In this document: in pieces, positions 18,701 to 25,767 of the stretch
Position numbering within the stretch: the first letter of the stretch is position 1
Layout: every line of letters begins with the position of its first letter
DNA from: Actinomadura coerulea
GTDB lineage: Bacteria > Actinomycetota > Actinomycetes > Streptosporangiales > Streptosporangiaceae
Assembly: GCF_014208105.1 (NCBI RefSeq)
Contig: NZ_JACHMQ010000001.1
Location: forward strand, 1,178,001-1,242,000
Length of the DNA: 64,000 nt
Reading direction: 5' to 3'
The notes under the pieces: generated by a model
Databases searched by the model: none
Told to the model about the DNA's origin: nothing
What the model saw: only the letters and a program-made list of their open reading frames with translations
Translations under genes and position numbers: made by a program

Positions 18701-18952
18701 GGCCGGTGTGCGCGGCGGACGTCCGGGCTCCAGCAGCCGGCGGAGGTTGGACACGTAGGCCTGCAAGGACATCAGCGCCCGCGCGGGCGGCTCCCCCCGC
18801 CACAGATCCTCGATCATCCGGTCGACCGGCACGACCTGCCCGCGAGCCGCCACCAGCAGGGCCAGCACGCCCCGCTGCCGCGGGCCGCCGAGGTGGACGG
18901 ACTCACCGTTCACCTCGGTCGCGAACGCGCCCAGCACCCGGATGAAGACCAT
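15701..18952 (-). CDS. AfsR/SARP-family transcriptional regulator (OmpR-wHTH, BTAD, AAA ATPase, TPR)
   Basis: 1083 aa from MVFIRVLGAF. A winged helix (about 1-90, VHLGGPRQRGVLALLVAARG) is followed by a bacterial activation domain (about 98-245, ending LAEELGLDPGPDLTALEKAI). Then comes an ATPase with Walker A GEAGLGKST near 315 and Walker B VAVVLDDLHWAD near 415, and an alpha-helical TPR-like tail to the end. Large SARPs activate secondary-metabolite or stress genes and are controlled by nucleotide binding. There is no clear ribosome site, and GTG 9 bp upstream is possible. It is divergent from the DUF4267 gene, its likeliest nearby target (inference). No biosynthetic cluster is next to it. 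Confidence 0.9.
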   Translation of the reverse strand: MVFIRVLGAFATEVNGESVHLGGPRQRGVLALLVAARGQVVPVDRMIEDLWRGEPPARALMSLQAYVSNLRRLLEPGRPPRTPARLLVSAAPGYALRLPPESVDAWRFEGLLDRARTDTDPRTAKARLAEALGLWRGPAFAEVADEPWAAAETARLNELRLTATELHVAAGLRIGDPTAMVPEAERLTRDEPLREEGWRLHALALWSSGRQADALATLRRARGVLAEELGLDPGPDLTALEKAILTQRTDVLRAIVPRTPPAPTPPLAAPLPRTAPPPEPAPIGEAPFVGRQAQLSALVTAAAQAVTDGARVALVTGEAGLGKSTLLEHLGKRLEREGWLVAAGRCLEVDSAPPAWAWTEALRAVAATTAPGEFADDLSPLLTDTGPVNADATAGRFRLRQAIWKWLAEVAAERPVAVVLDDLHWADAATLELLGGGLGLRAPILVVAAYRADESGHLTEMLASLARAAPLRLALPGLSDEAVAELVRTECEADEETIAGIAERTGGNPFYVRESARLLNGEGALVALSEVPEGVRDVLRRRLARLPEGAVSILRLAAVAGRESPVDVLVKAADTDEDGVLDALDAGVISGLLDEPRPGLVRFVHALVRDTLVADLSRLRAARMHSRIAAALEGTDDIAALAHHYARAGSPKAVGYCVQAAELAEARYAHDVAACLLSDAVANSTGPDEHVGLLGRLLRAQIRAGAIAAARETRREAVEYAESLGRDDLMIAAFTAWTEPTPWQARTYGTVDRPIVDRLSRLLERELAPSVRSRLLTAYANELIGEDDPTVLEAAQEALDLATGPHLRAAALEILAEVQGDAELSQELVEIGTEHDLPVYRVTGRLNHAAVAAAANDPVTMRRVTAEALELAHTYRMPEAIAVAEITLAALAVIEGRFADAAHLYNKAGEGMRRTGSVHAAGFLQLALAVIWLNDGTLGAHLDDVRAVHAVLDPMTTDLLALALHANGLDTEAREVRASSGPIRPDFFFTFLTTLRAMAIVALNDRDAAEDVYATLLPHRNGPPAGAESTAVALRPVAHTLGELAVLLGRDHEAADHFAQAAAIADQWNAPHWAAEARSRATA

Positions 18953-19088
18953 GACCCGCACATCGTACGGGGACCGCTCCAAGCCGGCTCCAAGTCCCCT
19001 CCAAACGCTCGGGAGCAGCCTGGACACCTCGCCACCGGCCGGGTGCGGCCGGTGGCGAGGCCCGTCCGAACATCAAAGGAGAAGAACG

Positions 19089-19544
19089 ATGTCACTGAAG
19101 CGCATCAACACCGTCCTGGCCATCGCCGTCGTCCTGTTCACCTTCTACCTCGGGGTGTCCTTCCTCCTGTCCCCCGAAACGCAGGCGCCGGGCTTCGGCC
19201 TGCCGAGCTGGCCTTCCGGCGACGGCGGCGGCTTCCTCGTCGTGAAGGGCAACCGCGAGAACGCGATGGGCCTGGCCATGGGCATCCTGCTGGTGACCGG
19301 TCACCGCCGTGCCCTCGGCCAGGTCCTGTTGATGGTGGCCGTCGCCCCGTTCAGCGACATGATCACCGTCCTGGCCCACCACGGCTCCACGTCCGCCGCG
19401 TTCGGCATCCACGGCCTGACCTCGGCACTGATCGCGACCACCGGCCTGTTGATCCTCCGCGAGACCGGCAAGGCCCGCAAGGTCCCCGAGAGCGCCGCGG
19501 TCCCCGAGGCCGTCGTGCCGGTGCCCGCCGCGCACTCCGTCTGA
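19089..19544 (+). CDS. DUF4267 family small membrane protein
   Basis: 151 aa with four hydrophobic segments: TVLAIAVVLFTFYLGVSFLL near 8-27, then about 57-72, 75-93 and 101-120. The GFLVVKGNRENAMGLAMG motif is typical of DUF4267 membrane proteins. AAAGGAG lies 7 nt before the ATG. Function unknown. It is divergent from the SARP gene and is followed at about 50 bp by a VOC fragment and then an FAD oxidase on the same strand. The C-terminus is Ala/Val/Pro-rich and cytosolic. Confidence 0.8.
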   Translation: MSLKRINTVLAIAVVLFTFYLGVSFLLSPETQAPGFGLPSWPSGDGGGFLVVKGNRENAMGLAMGILLVTGHRRALGQVLLMVAVAPFSDMITVLAHHGSTSAAFGIHGLTSALIATTGLLILRETGKARKVPESAAVPEAVVPVPAAHSV

Positions 19545-19595
19545 CGCCTGCACGTCGCCCACCACGCCCAGTCCCGTCCCTGAAAGGGAGCCACC

Positions 19596-19844
19596 ATGAC
19601 CGTGGAGCTGATTCACACCATCGTCCCCGCCCGTGATCCGCAAGTTTCGGCGCAGTTACTGGCCGACATCCTCGGCCTGAGCATCGAGCCGCCGGTGGCG
19701 CACTTCACGCCGGTCACGCTGGCCAACCAGGCCACCCTGGACTACGACCGGTTGGACGACTTCGAGCCGCACCACTACGCGTTCATGCTCAGCGAGCAGG
19801 AATTCAGCGCCGCACTCGCCCGCATCCGCGGAACCACCCACTAA
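19596..19844 (+). pseudogene. VOC/glyoxalase family protein, C-terminally truncated
   Basis: 82 aa with GGGAGCC upstream of the ATG. MTVELIHTIVPARDPQVSAQ, ILGLSIEPPVAHFTPVTLAN and HHYAFMLSEQEFSAALARIR form the first part of a vicinal-oxygen-chelate fold. Full members are about 120 aa and continue with the GGRGVYF-type second metal-ligand half. Here the frame stops right after ARIRGTTH and no second half is visible downstream, so the metal site cannot be complete. It may be a nonfunctional remnant. Confidence 0.65.
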
Positions 19845-19913
19845 GACGTCCCTCTGACAACTGCACCAAGACCCTCTCCAATACGCACTGAGAAATCGAA
19901 GAGGAAGACGACA

Positions 19914-21224
19914 ATGACGATCAACGATGTGCGCGGCGTGCTCAAAGGGCGCGTGCTCCTGCCTGATGACGACGGCTTCGAGCAGGCGGCCACCGCGTGG
20001 AACCTCACGGTCAGGCAGCCGGTCGCGGCGGTCGTGGAGGCCGCGGACGCCGACGACGTGGTGGCGCTCGTACGTTACGCCCGGCGGGCGGGTTTGACGG
20101 TGGCCGCGCAGCCGACCGGGCATGGCGCCTCGGGCGATGTGGAAGGCCTGATCCTGCTGCGTACCGGTCTGCTGAACGAGGTGGTGGTACGCGCGGAGAA
20201 GCGAGTGGTCCGGGTGGGCGCGGGCGTGCGATGGGGGCAGGTGCAGGCGGCGGCCGGTCCGCTGGGGCTGGCCGGCCTGTCGGGCAGCGCGCCGGGGGTC
20301 GGTGTGACCGGCTACACCCTGGGCGGCGGGGTCGGCTGGTTCAGCCGCAAGTACGGCCTCGCCTCCGGCAGTGTGCGGGCCATCGACATCGTGGACGCCG
20401 ACGGCGAGCCCGGCCGGGTGACCGCCGAGTCCGATCCCGAGCTGTTCTGGGCGCTGCGCGGCGGGGGCGGGGACTTCGCGATGGTGACCGCCCTCGAACT
20501 CGAGTTGTATCCGGTGCCCACCATGTACGGCGGGCGCGTCGCCTGGCCCGAGCACCGGACCAGTGAGGTGTACGACGCGTTCCTGGAGATCACCGCCGAG
20601 GCACCGCGTGAGCTCAGCGTCTGGTTCAACCGGTTCCAGCCGCCTGGCGCACCGCCGATGGTCACGCTGGATCTGGCCTACCTGGGTGAGGCGGCTCCGG
20701 CGAAGGACCTGCTGGTGCGCCTCGACAAGATCGAGGGCGCGGTCTCCGACAGCCGTGGTGTCGTCCCGGTCGCCGGCCTGGGTGCCATCTCTCCCGAGCC
20801 CATCGACCCGACCCCCTCCATCAGCCGCGTGGAGCTCCTCACGGGCCTGGGCGCCGACGCGGGGGAGCTCCTGCTGTCCAAACCGGTCGAACCGCTCATC
20901 AACCTGCAGATCAGGAACCTGGGCGGGGCGCTCGCCGAGCCGGGCGTCGGAGCCGGGGCGAGCGGCGCGGTGGCTGAGCCGTACCTGCTGAGCCTGGTGG
21001 GGCTCGGCCTGCCGCACATGGCCGACGCGACGCGTGCCAAGCAGGCCGAGGTCGTGGCGGACCTGAAGGCCCGCATCAGCGGCCGCAAGCCGTACACCTT
21101 GCTGTCTCCCGGTGAGACGGCGGCCGAGTCCTTCTCCGGCGGCGCGCTCGCGCGCCTGCGAGAGATCAAGCGGGCCCGCGACCCGCATAACGTGTTCCGC
21201 GCCAACTACCCGGTGCTCGGATAG
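19914..21224 (+). CDS. FAD-binding oxidoreductase, BBE/PCMH type
   Basis: 436 aa. The PCMH FAD domain covers about 1-210: QPVAAVVEAADADDVVALVR, the AAQPTGHGASG loop carrying a flavin-contacting His, and the GYTLGGGVGWFSRKYGLAS signature. The substrate domain ends with the family tail, RLREIKRARDPHNVFRANYP. Such enzymes oxidise alcohols, sugars or polyphenol-like metabolites with oxygen. The usual second covalent cysteine (C-x-x-V) is not apparent, so flavin is probably attached at one site at most. AGAGGAAG precedes the ATG. The substrate is unknown. Confidence 0.88.
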   Translation: MTINDVRGVLKGRVLLPDDDGFEQAATAWNLTVRQPVAAVVEAADADDVVALVRYARRAGLTVAAQPTGHGASGDVEGLILLRTGLLNEVVVRAEKRVVRVGAGVRWGQVQAAAGPLGLAGLSGSAPGVGVTGYTLGGGVGWFSRKYGLASGSVRAIDIVDADGEPGRVTAESDPELFWALRGGGGDFAMVTALELELYPVPTMYGGRVAWPEHRTSEVYDAFLEITAEAPRELSVWFNRFQPPGAPPMVTLDLAYLGEAAPAKDLLVRLDKIEGAVSDSRGVVPVAGLGAISPEPIDPTPSISRVELLTGLGADAGELLLSKPVEPLINLQIRNLGGALAEPGVGAGASGAVAEPYLLSLVGLGLPHMADATRAKQAEVVADLKARISGRKPYTLLSPGETAAESFSGGALARLREIKRARDPHNVFRANYPVLG

Positions 21225-21786
21225 ACCGGTTCCCAGCAGGTCACGGCTCTTCCGCCCTCCGGGGCGGAGGAGCCGCACCGAACCCGCGCGACCGGCGCCG
21301 CCCTGTGCTTGCCGAGAAGTACGTCCGCGCAGCGGCGCGGAATGGATATGGAGGACGTGGGTCGCCCAGCCGTGGATCACACGGGGAGTTGGTACACCAT
21401 TCCGCTGGACGTGCCCGGGGAAGACCGTTTGACCGGAATGCGACAGGCTCCTCCGCCATGGCCTGCGCCTTGACTGCTTGCGACACGAGGAGGCGCTCCG
21501 GGTCGTCCGCGGGCGCCTGCAGGTGGATCGGCAGTTCACACGCCGCTTCGGACTCCTGGACCGGCTGGAGTGCCGCTACGACGATCGCAGCGGCGACATC
21601 GATGACAACCGTCTGTGCGCCGCCGCACTCCAACTCGCCGCTCGCACCGCCCAAGCCGAGCAGCACTGACGACCTCCTGATCCGCAGCGCACCTATCTCT
21701 CTTCGGAACCGACATGTCGGTTCCCGACCCCAGTGTCGGTGCTCCGGGTTAATCTTTGCAGCAACCCCCGACCGACCGTCAGGCCC
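21225..21786. other. Left edge of the accessory island; only an McrC remnant
   Basis: About 560 bp without an intact gene. The one recognisable piece is the McrC-like fragment at 21433-21669. The remainder holds only shadow frames, with lower coding bias than the core genes. Confidence 0.5.
21433..21669 (+). pseudogene. McrC-like restriction subunit fragment
   Basis: About 78 codons after a stop at 21430 and ending at TGA 21667-21669. CDRLLRHGLRLDCLRHEEAL followed by VVRGRLQVDRQFTRR, LECRYDDRSGDIDDNRLCAA and ALQLAART matches the central region of McrC (the G-R-...-Q...R-G...P/L-x-C-x-Y-D-...-D-I-x-x-N-R-x-L-x-x-A pattern). Full McrC is about 350-450 aa. The nuclease half and any McrB partner are missing, so this is a relic of a type IV restriction system that cuts modified DNA. 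Confidence 0.7.
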
Positions 21787-21981
21787 ATGGAACGACACGA
21801 ACGACAGCAGTTACGTAACATCACCGACGAGGTCACTGGCTGGGTCGATCAGGCCCAGTTCGCGCTGGCGCACCGTGACGAGGTCACGAGGGGGGCCGAC
21901 GAGGCCGTCGAGTCACTGCGTCGTGCCGTCGTCGCTCTCCGGCGAGACGGCACGGTCGACTGGGGGGCGCGATGCCGCTGA
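21787..21981 (+). CDS. Small helical protein of unknown function, coupled to the next gene
   Basis: 64 aa from MERHERQQLRNITDEVTGWV, predicted all-helical and charged. Its stop overlaps the next start by 10 bp, implying coupled translation. No clear ribosome site precedes the ATG. I do not recognise a family. It could be the N-terminal part of a larger gene that has broken up, given the decayed genes on both sides. Confidence 0.4.
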   Translation: MERHERQQLRNITDEVTGWVDQAQFALAHRDEVTRGADEAVESLRRAVVALRRDGTVDWGARCR

Positions 21982-22586
21982 GCCCCGGAGACGGCCGGCT
22001 CCTGGGGCAGGTCGCGAGGCGTGCGCACCTGCCCTCCCTCGCCCCCGCGGAGGACCACACGCTGAGGCACCTGACCACGCGGGTCGCCAGATCGCTGCAC
22101 GACGCCAGGTCGGCGATCGGTGCTCGGCGCTTCCTCGCCGGCCGCGCAAAGCGCGACGCCGGCCAGGCCGCCGCGCAGTTCGTCGCCGATTTTCGTGAGT
22201 GGGGCGTATCGTCCGGACTGCCACAGCTTCTGCACCACCTGACCAGCCACAACGACAGGATGTTCGAGGTCGGTGTCGCCGATGTCCTCAGCGACTGGGT
22301 CGGCTTCGGGGCGCGGGTCGCCGATCTGGGACGAGCGGCGGAGGTCATCCCCAGTGCGGTCGTCGCCGATCTCCCGGCCTCGATCAGGAAGATAGAGAAG
22401 GCGCTCCAGGAAGAGGTCCGTTACCGTGCCGCCGCCCTGTCCGCCGGTCAGGCCGTGCGGAACTGTGAGGTCCGGCGGATGCTCGTCGAAATGCCGGTGG
22501 AGCGGCTCAAGGAAGCCACCCGGGACCGGCTCCGTATCGGTCCCCTGACCGATTCGGGCATCACCACGGTCCAGGCCGTTCTCTAG
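21972..22586 (+). CDS. Helix-hairpin-helix-ending protein, probably truncated helicase-associated protein
   Basis: 204 aa with GGGGGG before the ATG. It is strongly helical. The last 30 residues (LKEATRDRLRIGPLTDSG, then ITTVQAVL) look like the first helix-hairpin of the HhH region found in actinobacterial SF1 helicase/ATPase proteins. There the sequence continues with a second hairpin (LPGVG-type) and the motor domain; here it stops. With the UvrD-like fragment about 100 bp downstream, it is probably the surviving N-terminal piece of a broken helicase gene. This is inference. Confidence 0.45.
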   Translation: MPLSPGDGRLLGQVARRAHLPSLAPAEDHTLRHLTTRVARSLHDARSAIGARRFLAGRAKRDAGQAAAQFVADFREWGVSSGLPQLLHHLTSHNDRMFEVGVADVLSDWVGFGARVADLGRAAEVIPSAVVADLPASIRKIEKALQEEVRYRAAALSAGQAVRNCEVRRMLVEMPVERLKEATRDRLRIGPLTDSGITTVQAVL

Positions 22587-22680
22587 GGGGCTATTCAGTG
22601 GTTGCGGATAAGTATCGTGGTGATAGTGCTTGAATGGTCGACGCGCTGGTGGAGCATGTCAGGTCCTGGCTCGACGATGC

Positions 22681-22929
22681 GTGCGGGTCGGCACGATGCA
22701 CCGCATGAAAGAACTGGAGTTCCGCCGCGTCGCGGTGACCGGGGCAGACGCCGAGGCCCTTCCCGCCGCAGCCGCGCTCACCGACAAGGACGAGGATCCG
22801 ACGGCGCACGCCCACGACCTCCAGCGGGAGCGCTGCTTGTTCTGCGTCGCCTCCACCCGGGCACGCGACGCGTTGTACGTCTCCTATACCGGTGCACCAA
22901 GCCCGTTCCTACCCCACCGTGGCGTCTGA
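22681..22929 (+). pseudogene. UvrD-like helicase C-terminal fragment
   Basis: VRVGTMHRMKELEFRRVAVT, then DLQRERCLFCVASTRARDAL and YVSYTGAPSPFLP, are motifs V-VI and the C-terminal end of UvrD/Rep-type SF1 helicases found in actinobacterial defence loci. The motif normally reads MKGLEF; here Gly is Glu. No ATPase motif I-IV is present upstream in any frame. This is the last about 80 codons of a decayed gene. Confidence 0.7.
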
Positions 22930-22993
22930 GCGGGCCGGGCGCGCCGGTTCCGGTGAAGGCTGACAAGAGCCATATCGGCGGAAGGGGGAACTG

Positions 22994-24541
22994 ATGGCGC
23001 CGCCGCGCATCCCAGCGGAGATGTTCCAGTTCACCACTACTGAACGCAGCGATCTGCACACCGCTGTCATGTACGCGTTCGGAGACGCCAACGAGCGTCT
23101 GGAGACCTTCCTGACCTTCGACCAGGTCCGCGAACGGTTGCGGGCGATCGGCTGGTACGCCCCGTTGGACGATGCCGGACTGAACCGGACGCTCGGGCAG
23201 CTCGTCCAATGGAAGCTCCTCGACGTGGTGCAGAACCACGCTGGCGCCTACGCCACCGCCGAGGAGTACGAACGCAAGAACCTGCAGTACTCGCTGACCC
23301 GCCGCGGAGAGGCGGCGTTCGCAGGAGTCCAGCACGCCCTCACCGTCCTCGAGTCCTCCGGTGCCCTGCAGACGGCCGTCCTGGACGCGATCGCCGACCG
23401 GCTCGGCGAGCTCGACACGCTGCTCGGTACAGCCGACGCCGCGATGAACCGCCGGATCTTCACGACGCTCCAAGAACTAGAGGGCCACCTGGACGCGCTG
23501 CGCAACAACACCAAGCAGTTCAACGGAGAACTGCAACGGCTGATGCGGGCCGAGGGAGCCGACCTCGCCACCTTCCACGAGGTCAAGAGCGCGACCATCG
23601 TCTACCTCCAGGAGTTCGTCATCAACCTGGACTCGCGTGCCGAAGCGGTCAGGGCCGTTCTCGCCCAGGTCGAGCTGCGGGGCGTCAGCGTCCTGCACCA
23701 GAGGGCGCTCATCGGAGCCGAGCTGCCGCCCAGTCCGGGAGCCGATCCGGCGGTGCCGTGGCTGACCGCCCGCCGAGCCAAGTGGGACGGCCTGCGGCTG
23801 TGGTTCCTGCCCGAGGGCGACGGCGTCCCGCGCGTCCGCCAACTGCACGACGTGGCACGCCGGGCGATCGTCTCGCTGCTCCAGGTGCTCGACCGCATCA
23901 CCGAGTCGCGACGGCGCTCGTCCAGCGCGGCCGCGGACTTCCGGGCGCTCGCCCGCTGGTTCGCCAACGCCCCGTCGGAGCAGGACGCGCACCGGTTGTG
24001 GGGAACGGCCTTCGGACTGGCACCGGCCCGGCACGCCCACCTCGCCCACGAGGACGCCGAACTGATCCCCACCGGCGCCCCGTGGGCGGAGGCGGCGCCC
24101 GTTCATGTCTCCGCACATCTGCGCACGAGCGGCCGGACCGAGCACATCGGCCGTACCGCGAAGGTGCGCGATGTGGCCGCGGTCCGCGCCGCGCGGAGGG
24201 AACGCGCCCGCCGCGAACGGGCGGAACTCGAGACGGCGTGGCGGCGGCTCTCCACCGGCGGGCGGGTGAAGCTGTCCGCATTTGGCACGCTCGAGCACGA
24301 CACCTTCCGGCGGCTCCTCGATCTCCTCGGACGGGCCCTGGCGGCACGCCCCGACGCGAGCGGCCTTCGCCGCGCCGTCACCACAGACGGACGAATCGAG
24401 GTCATGCTCTGGCCGGCTCCCGACGGTCCCGGCGTCGAACTGCACACCGTGCGGGGACGATTCACCACCCCGGACTACCCGGTCGAGATCCGCTTCGTCG
24501 GTGGCGGCCCTGCAGCGGCACGGGAGGCGTCCCGCGCATGA
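22994..24541 (+). CDS. jetA: Wadjet type II JetA (DUF2397 / TIGR02677 family)
   Basis: 515 aa. It opens with the family's EMFQFTTTERSDLHTAVMYA and DQVRERLRAIGW winged-helix region (about 40-100), followed by a long helical middle and a C-terminal winged helix (about 425-510). In type II Wadjet, JetA is the kleisin-like subunit that bridges the SMC ATPase heads. Wadjet complexes detect and cleave closed circular plasmids and so limit transformation. GGAAGGGGGAA precedes the ATG. Its stop overlaps the jetB start as ATGA. Length and order match the family. Identification is from sequence recall, without a search. Confidence 0.9.
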   Translation: MAPPRIPAEMFQFTTTERSDLHTAVMYAFGDANERLETFLTFDQVRERLRAIGWYAPLDDAGLNRTLGQLVQWKLLDVVQNHAGAYATAEEYERKNLQYSLTRRGEAAFAGVQHALTVLESSGALQTAVLDAIADRLGELDTLLGTADAAMNRRIFTTLQELEGHLDALRNNTKQFNGELQRLMRAEGADLATFHEVKSATIVYLQEFVINLDSRAEAVRAVLAQVELRGVSVLHQRALIGAELPPSPGADPAVPWLTARRAKWDGLRLWFLPEGDGVPRVRQLHDVARRAIVSLLQVLDRITESRRRSSSAAADFRALARWFANAPSEQDAHRLWGTAFGLAPARHAHLAHEDAELIPTGAPWAEAAPVHVSAHLRTSGRTEHIGRTAKVRDVAAVRAARRERARRERAELETAWRRLSTGGRVKLSAFGTLEHDTFRRLLDLLGRALAARPDASGLRRAVTTDGRIEVMLWPAPDGPGVELHTVRGRFTTPDYPVEIRFVGGGPAAAREASRA

Positions 24542-25767
24542 GCACTCTGGCGAACCAGCTCGTCAAAGCCGAGAAAGAGGAACTTTCCAGGGCGATCCGG
24601 GTCCTGCTCGGGCGGCCACTGGTCTCCCTGCACACCGACCCCGAGGACTTCGACCTGATCCGCAGGCGCCACCAGGCTCTCGCCCGCTGGTTCGACTACT
24701 ACTGCGGATGGCGGCTGCTCGTGGAACCCCGCCTCGGCTACGCGCGGCTGGTCAAGGTGAGGGAGACGGCGGACCCGAGCCGTCCGGCCAGACGACGGCG
24801 CTCGACCCGGGCCCCGTTCGACCGGCGCCGCTACACCCTGCTCTGCCTGATCGCGGGCGAGGCCCTCGCCGCACCCGTGACCACGATCGGGATGCTCGCG
24901 CAACGTGTCGTCCAGGCCGCGGCCGCCGATGAGCACATCCCCGGGTTCGATCCGGTGCGAGGTGACGAACGCGCGGCGTTCGCGGACGCCTTGCGGCTGC
25001 TCGAGCACTACGGGGCGGTGACGGCCGTCGACGGCGCCACCGACTCCTACGTCGACAGTGCCGAGGCCAAGGTGCTGTACAGGGTGGACACCACCCGCCT
25101 GCTCCGCCTGCTCGCGGCGCCGGTGGCACCATCGGCTGTGGCGGAGTCCTCAGACGACCCCGTGGCCTGGCCCGACCTGCGGGACCTGACCGTCGAACGC
25201 AGGTACGGGAGCGCCGCGGCCCCCGGTTTCGCCGACGGAGCCTCGGAAACCCAGCGCAACCTCTGGGCCAGGCATTCACTGCTGCGCAGGCTGCTCGACG
25301 ACCCGGTGGTGTACCGGGCCGACATGACCGCCGCGCAGCTCGCCTACGCAGGCTCACTGACCGGCCGGCAGATCCTCCGCCGCGCGGCCGAGGAGGCGGG
25401 CTTCGAACTCGAAGAACGGGCCGAGGGCTACCTCCTGATCGACCCGGACGCACTCGCCTCCGATGGCAAATTCCCCGACGAGGGCGCCCACGCCAAGGTG
25501 GCCGCGCTGCTCCTGCTCGACGTACTGGCGGCTTCGTCCGGGACCCGCGCGTTCAACGGCCTGGTCGAGGAGTCCGGCCGGCTCCTTGAGCGCTTCCCGA
25601 GGTGGGCCAGGGCGTACCAGTCGGACGGGGGAGCCGGACGTCTCACCGACGACGCGGTCGCGGTGCTCTGCGATTTCGGGCTGGCGCGCCACTCGGGCGG
25701 GGCTACCGGATCCGTCCAGCTGCTGCCCGCGGCCCTCCGCTATACCGTCGACCGCGAGGAGACATGA
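24538..25767 (+). CDS. jetB: Wadjet type II JetB (DUF2398 / TIGR02678 family)
   Basis: 409 aa. The start MSTLANQLVKAEKEELSRAI, the RHQALARWFDYYCGWRLLVE segment and the RLVKVRE turn near 75 are typical of DUF2398. The protein is built of winged-helix units, the KITE-like partner that binds the kleisin JetA. It starts at the ATGA overlap with jetA and ends at an ATGA overlap with jetC, so the three proteins are made in coupled fashion, as expected for a stoichiometric complex. Confidence 0.9.
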   Translation: MSTLANQLVKAEKEELSRAIRVLLGRPLVSLHTDPEDFDLIRRRHQALARWFDYYCGWRLLVEPRLGYARLVKVRETADPSRPARRRRSTRAPFDRRRYTLLCLIAGEALAAPVTTIGMLAQRVVQAAAADEHIPGFDPVRGDERAAFADALRLLEHYGAVTAVDGATDSYVDSAEAKVLYRVDTTRLLRLLAAPVAPSAVAESSDDPVAWPDLRDLTVERRYGSAAAPGFADGASETQRNLWARHSLLRRLLDDPVVYRADMTAAQLAYAGSLTGRQILRRAAEEAGFELEERAEGYLLIDPDALASDGKFPDEGAHAKVAALLLLDVLAASSGTRAFNGLVEESGRLLERFPRWARAYQSDGGAGRLTDDAVAVLCDFGLARHSGGATGSVQLLPAALRYTVDREET

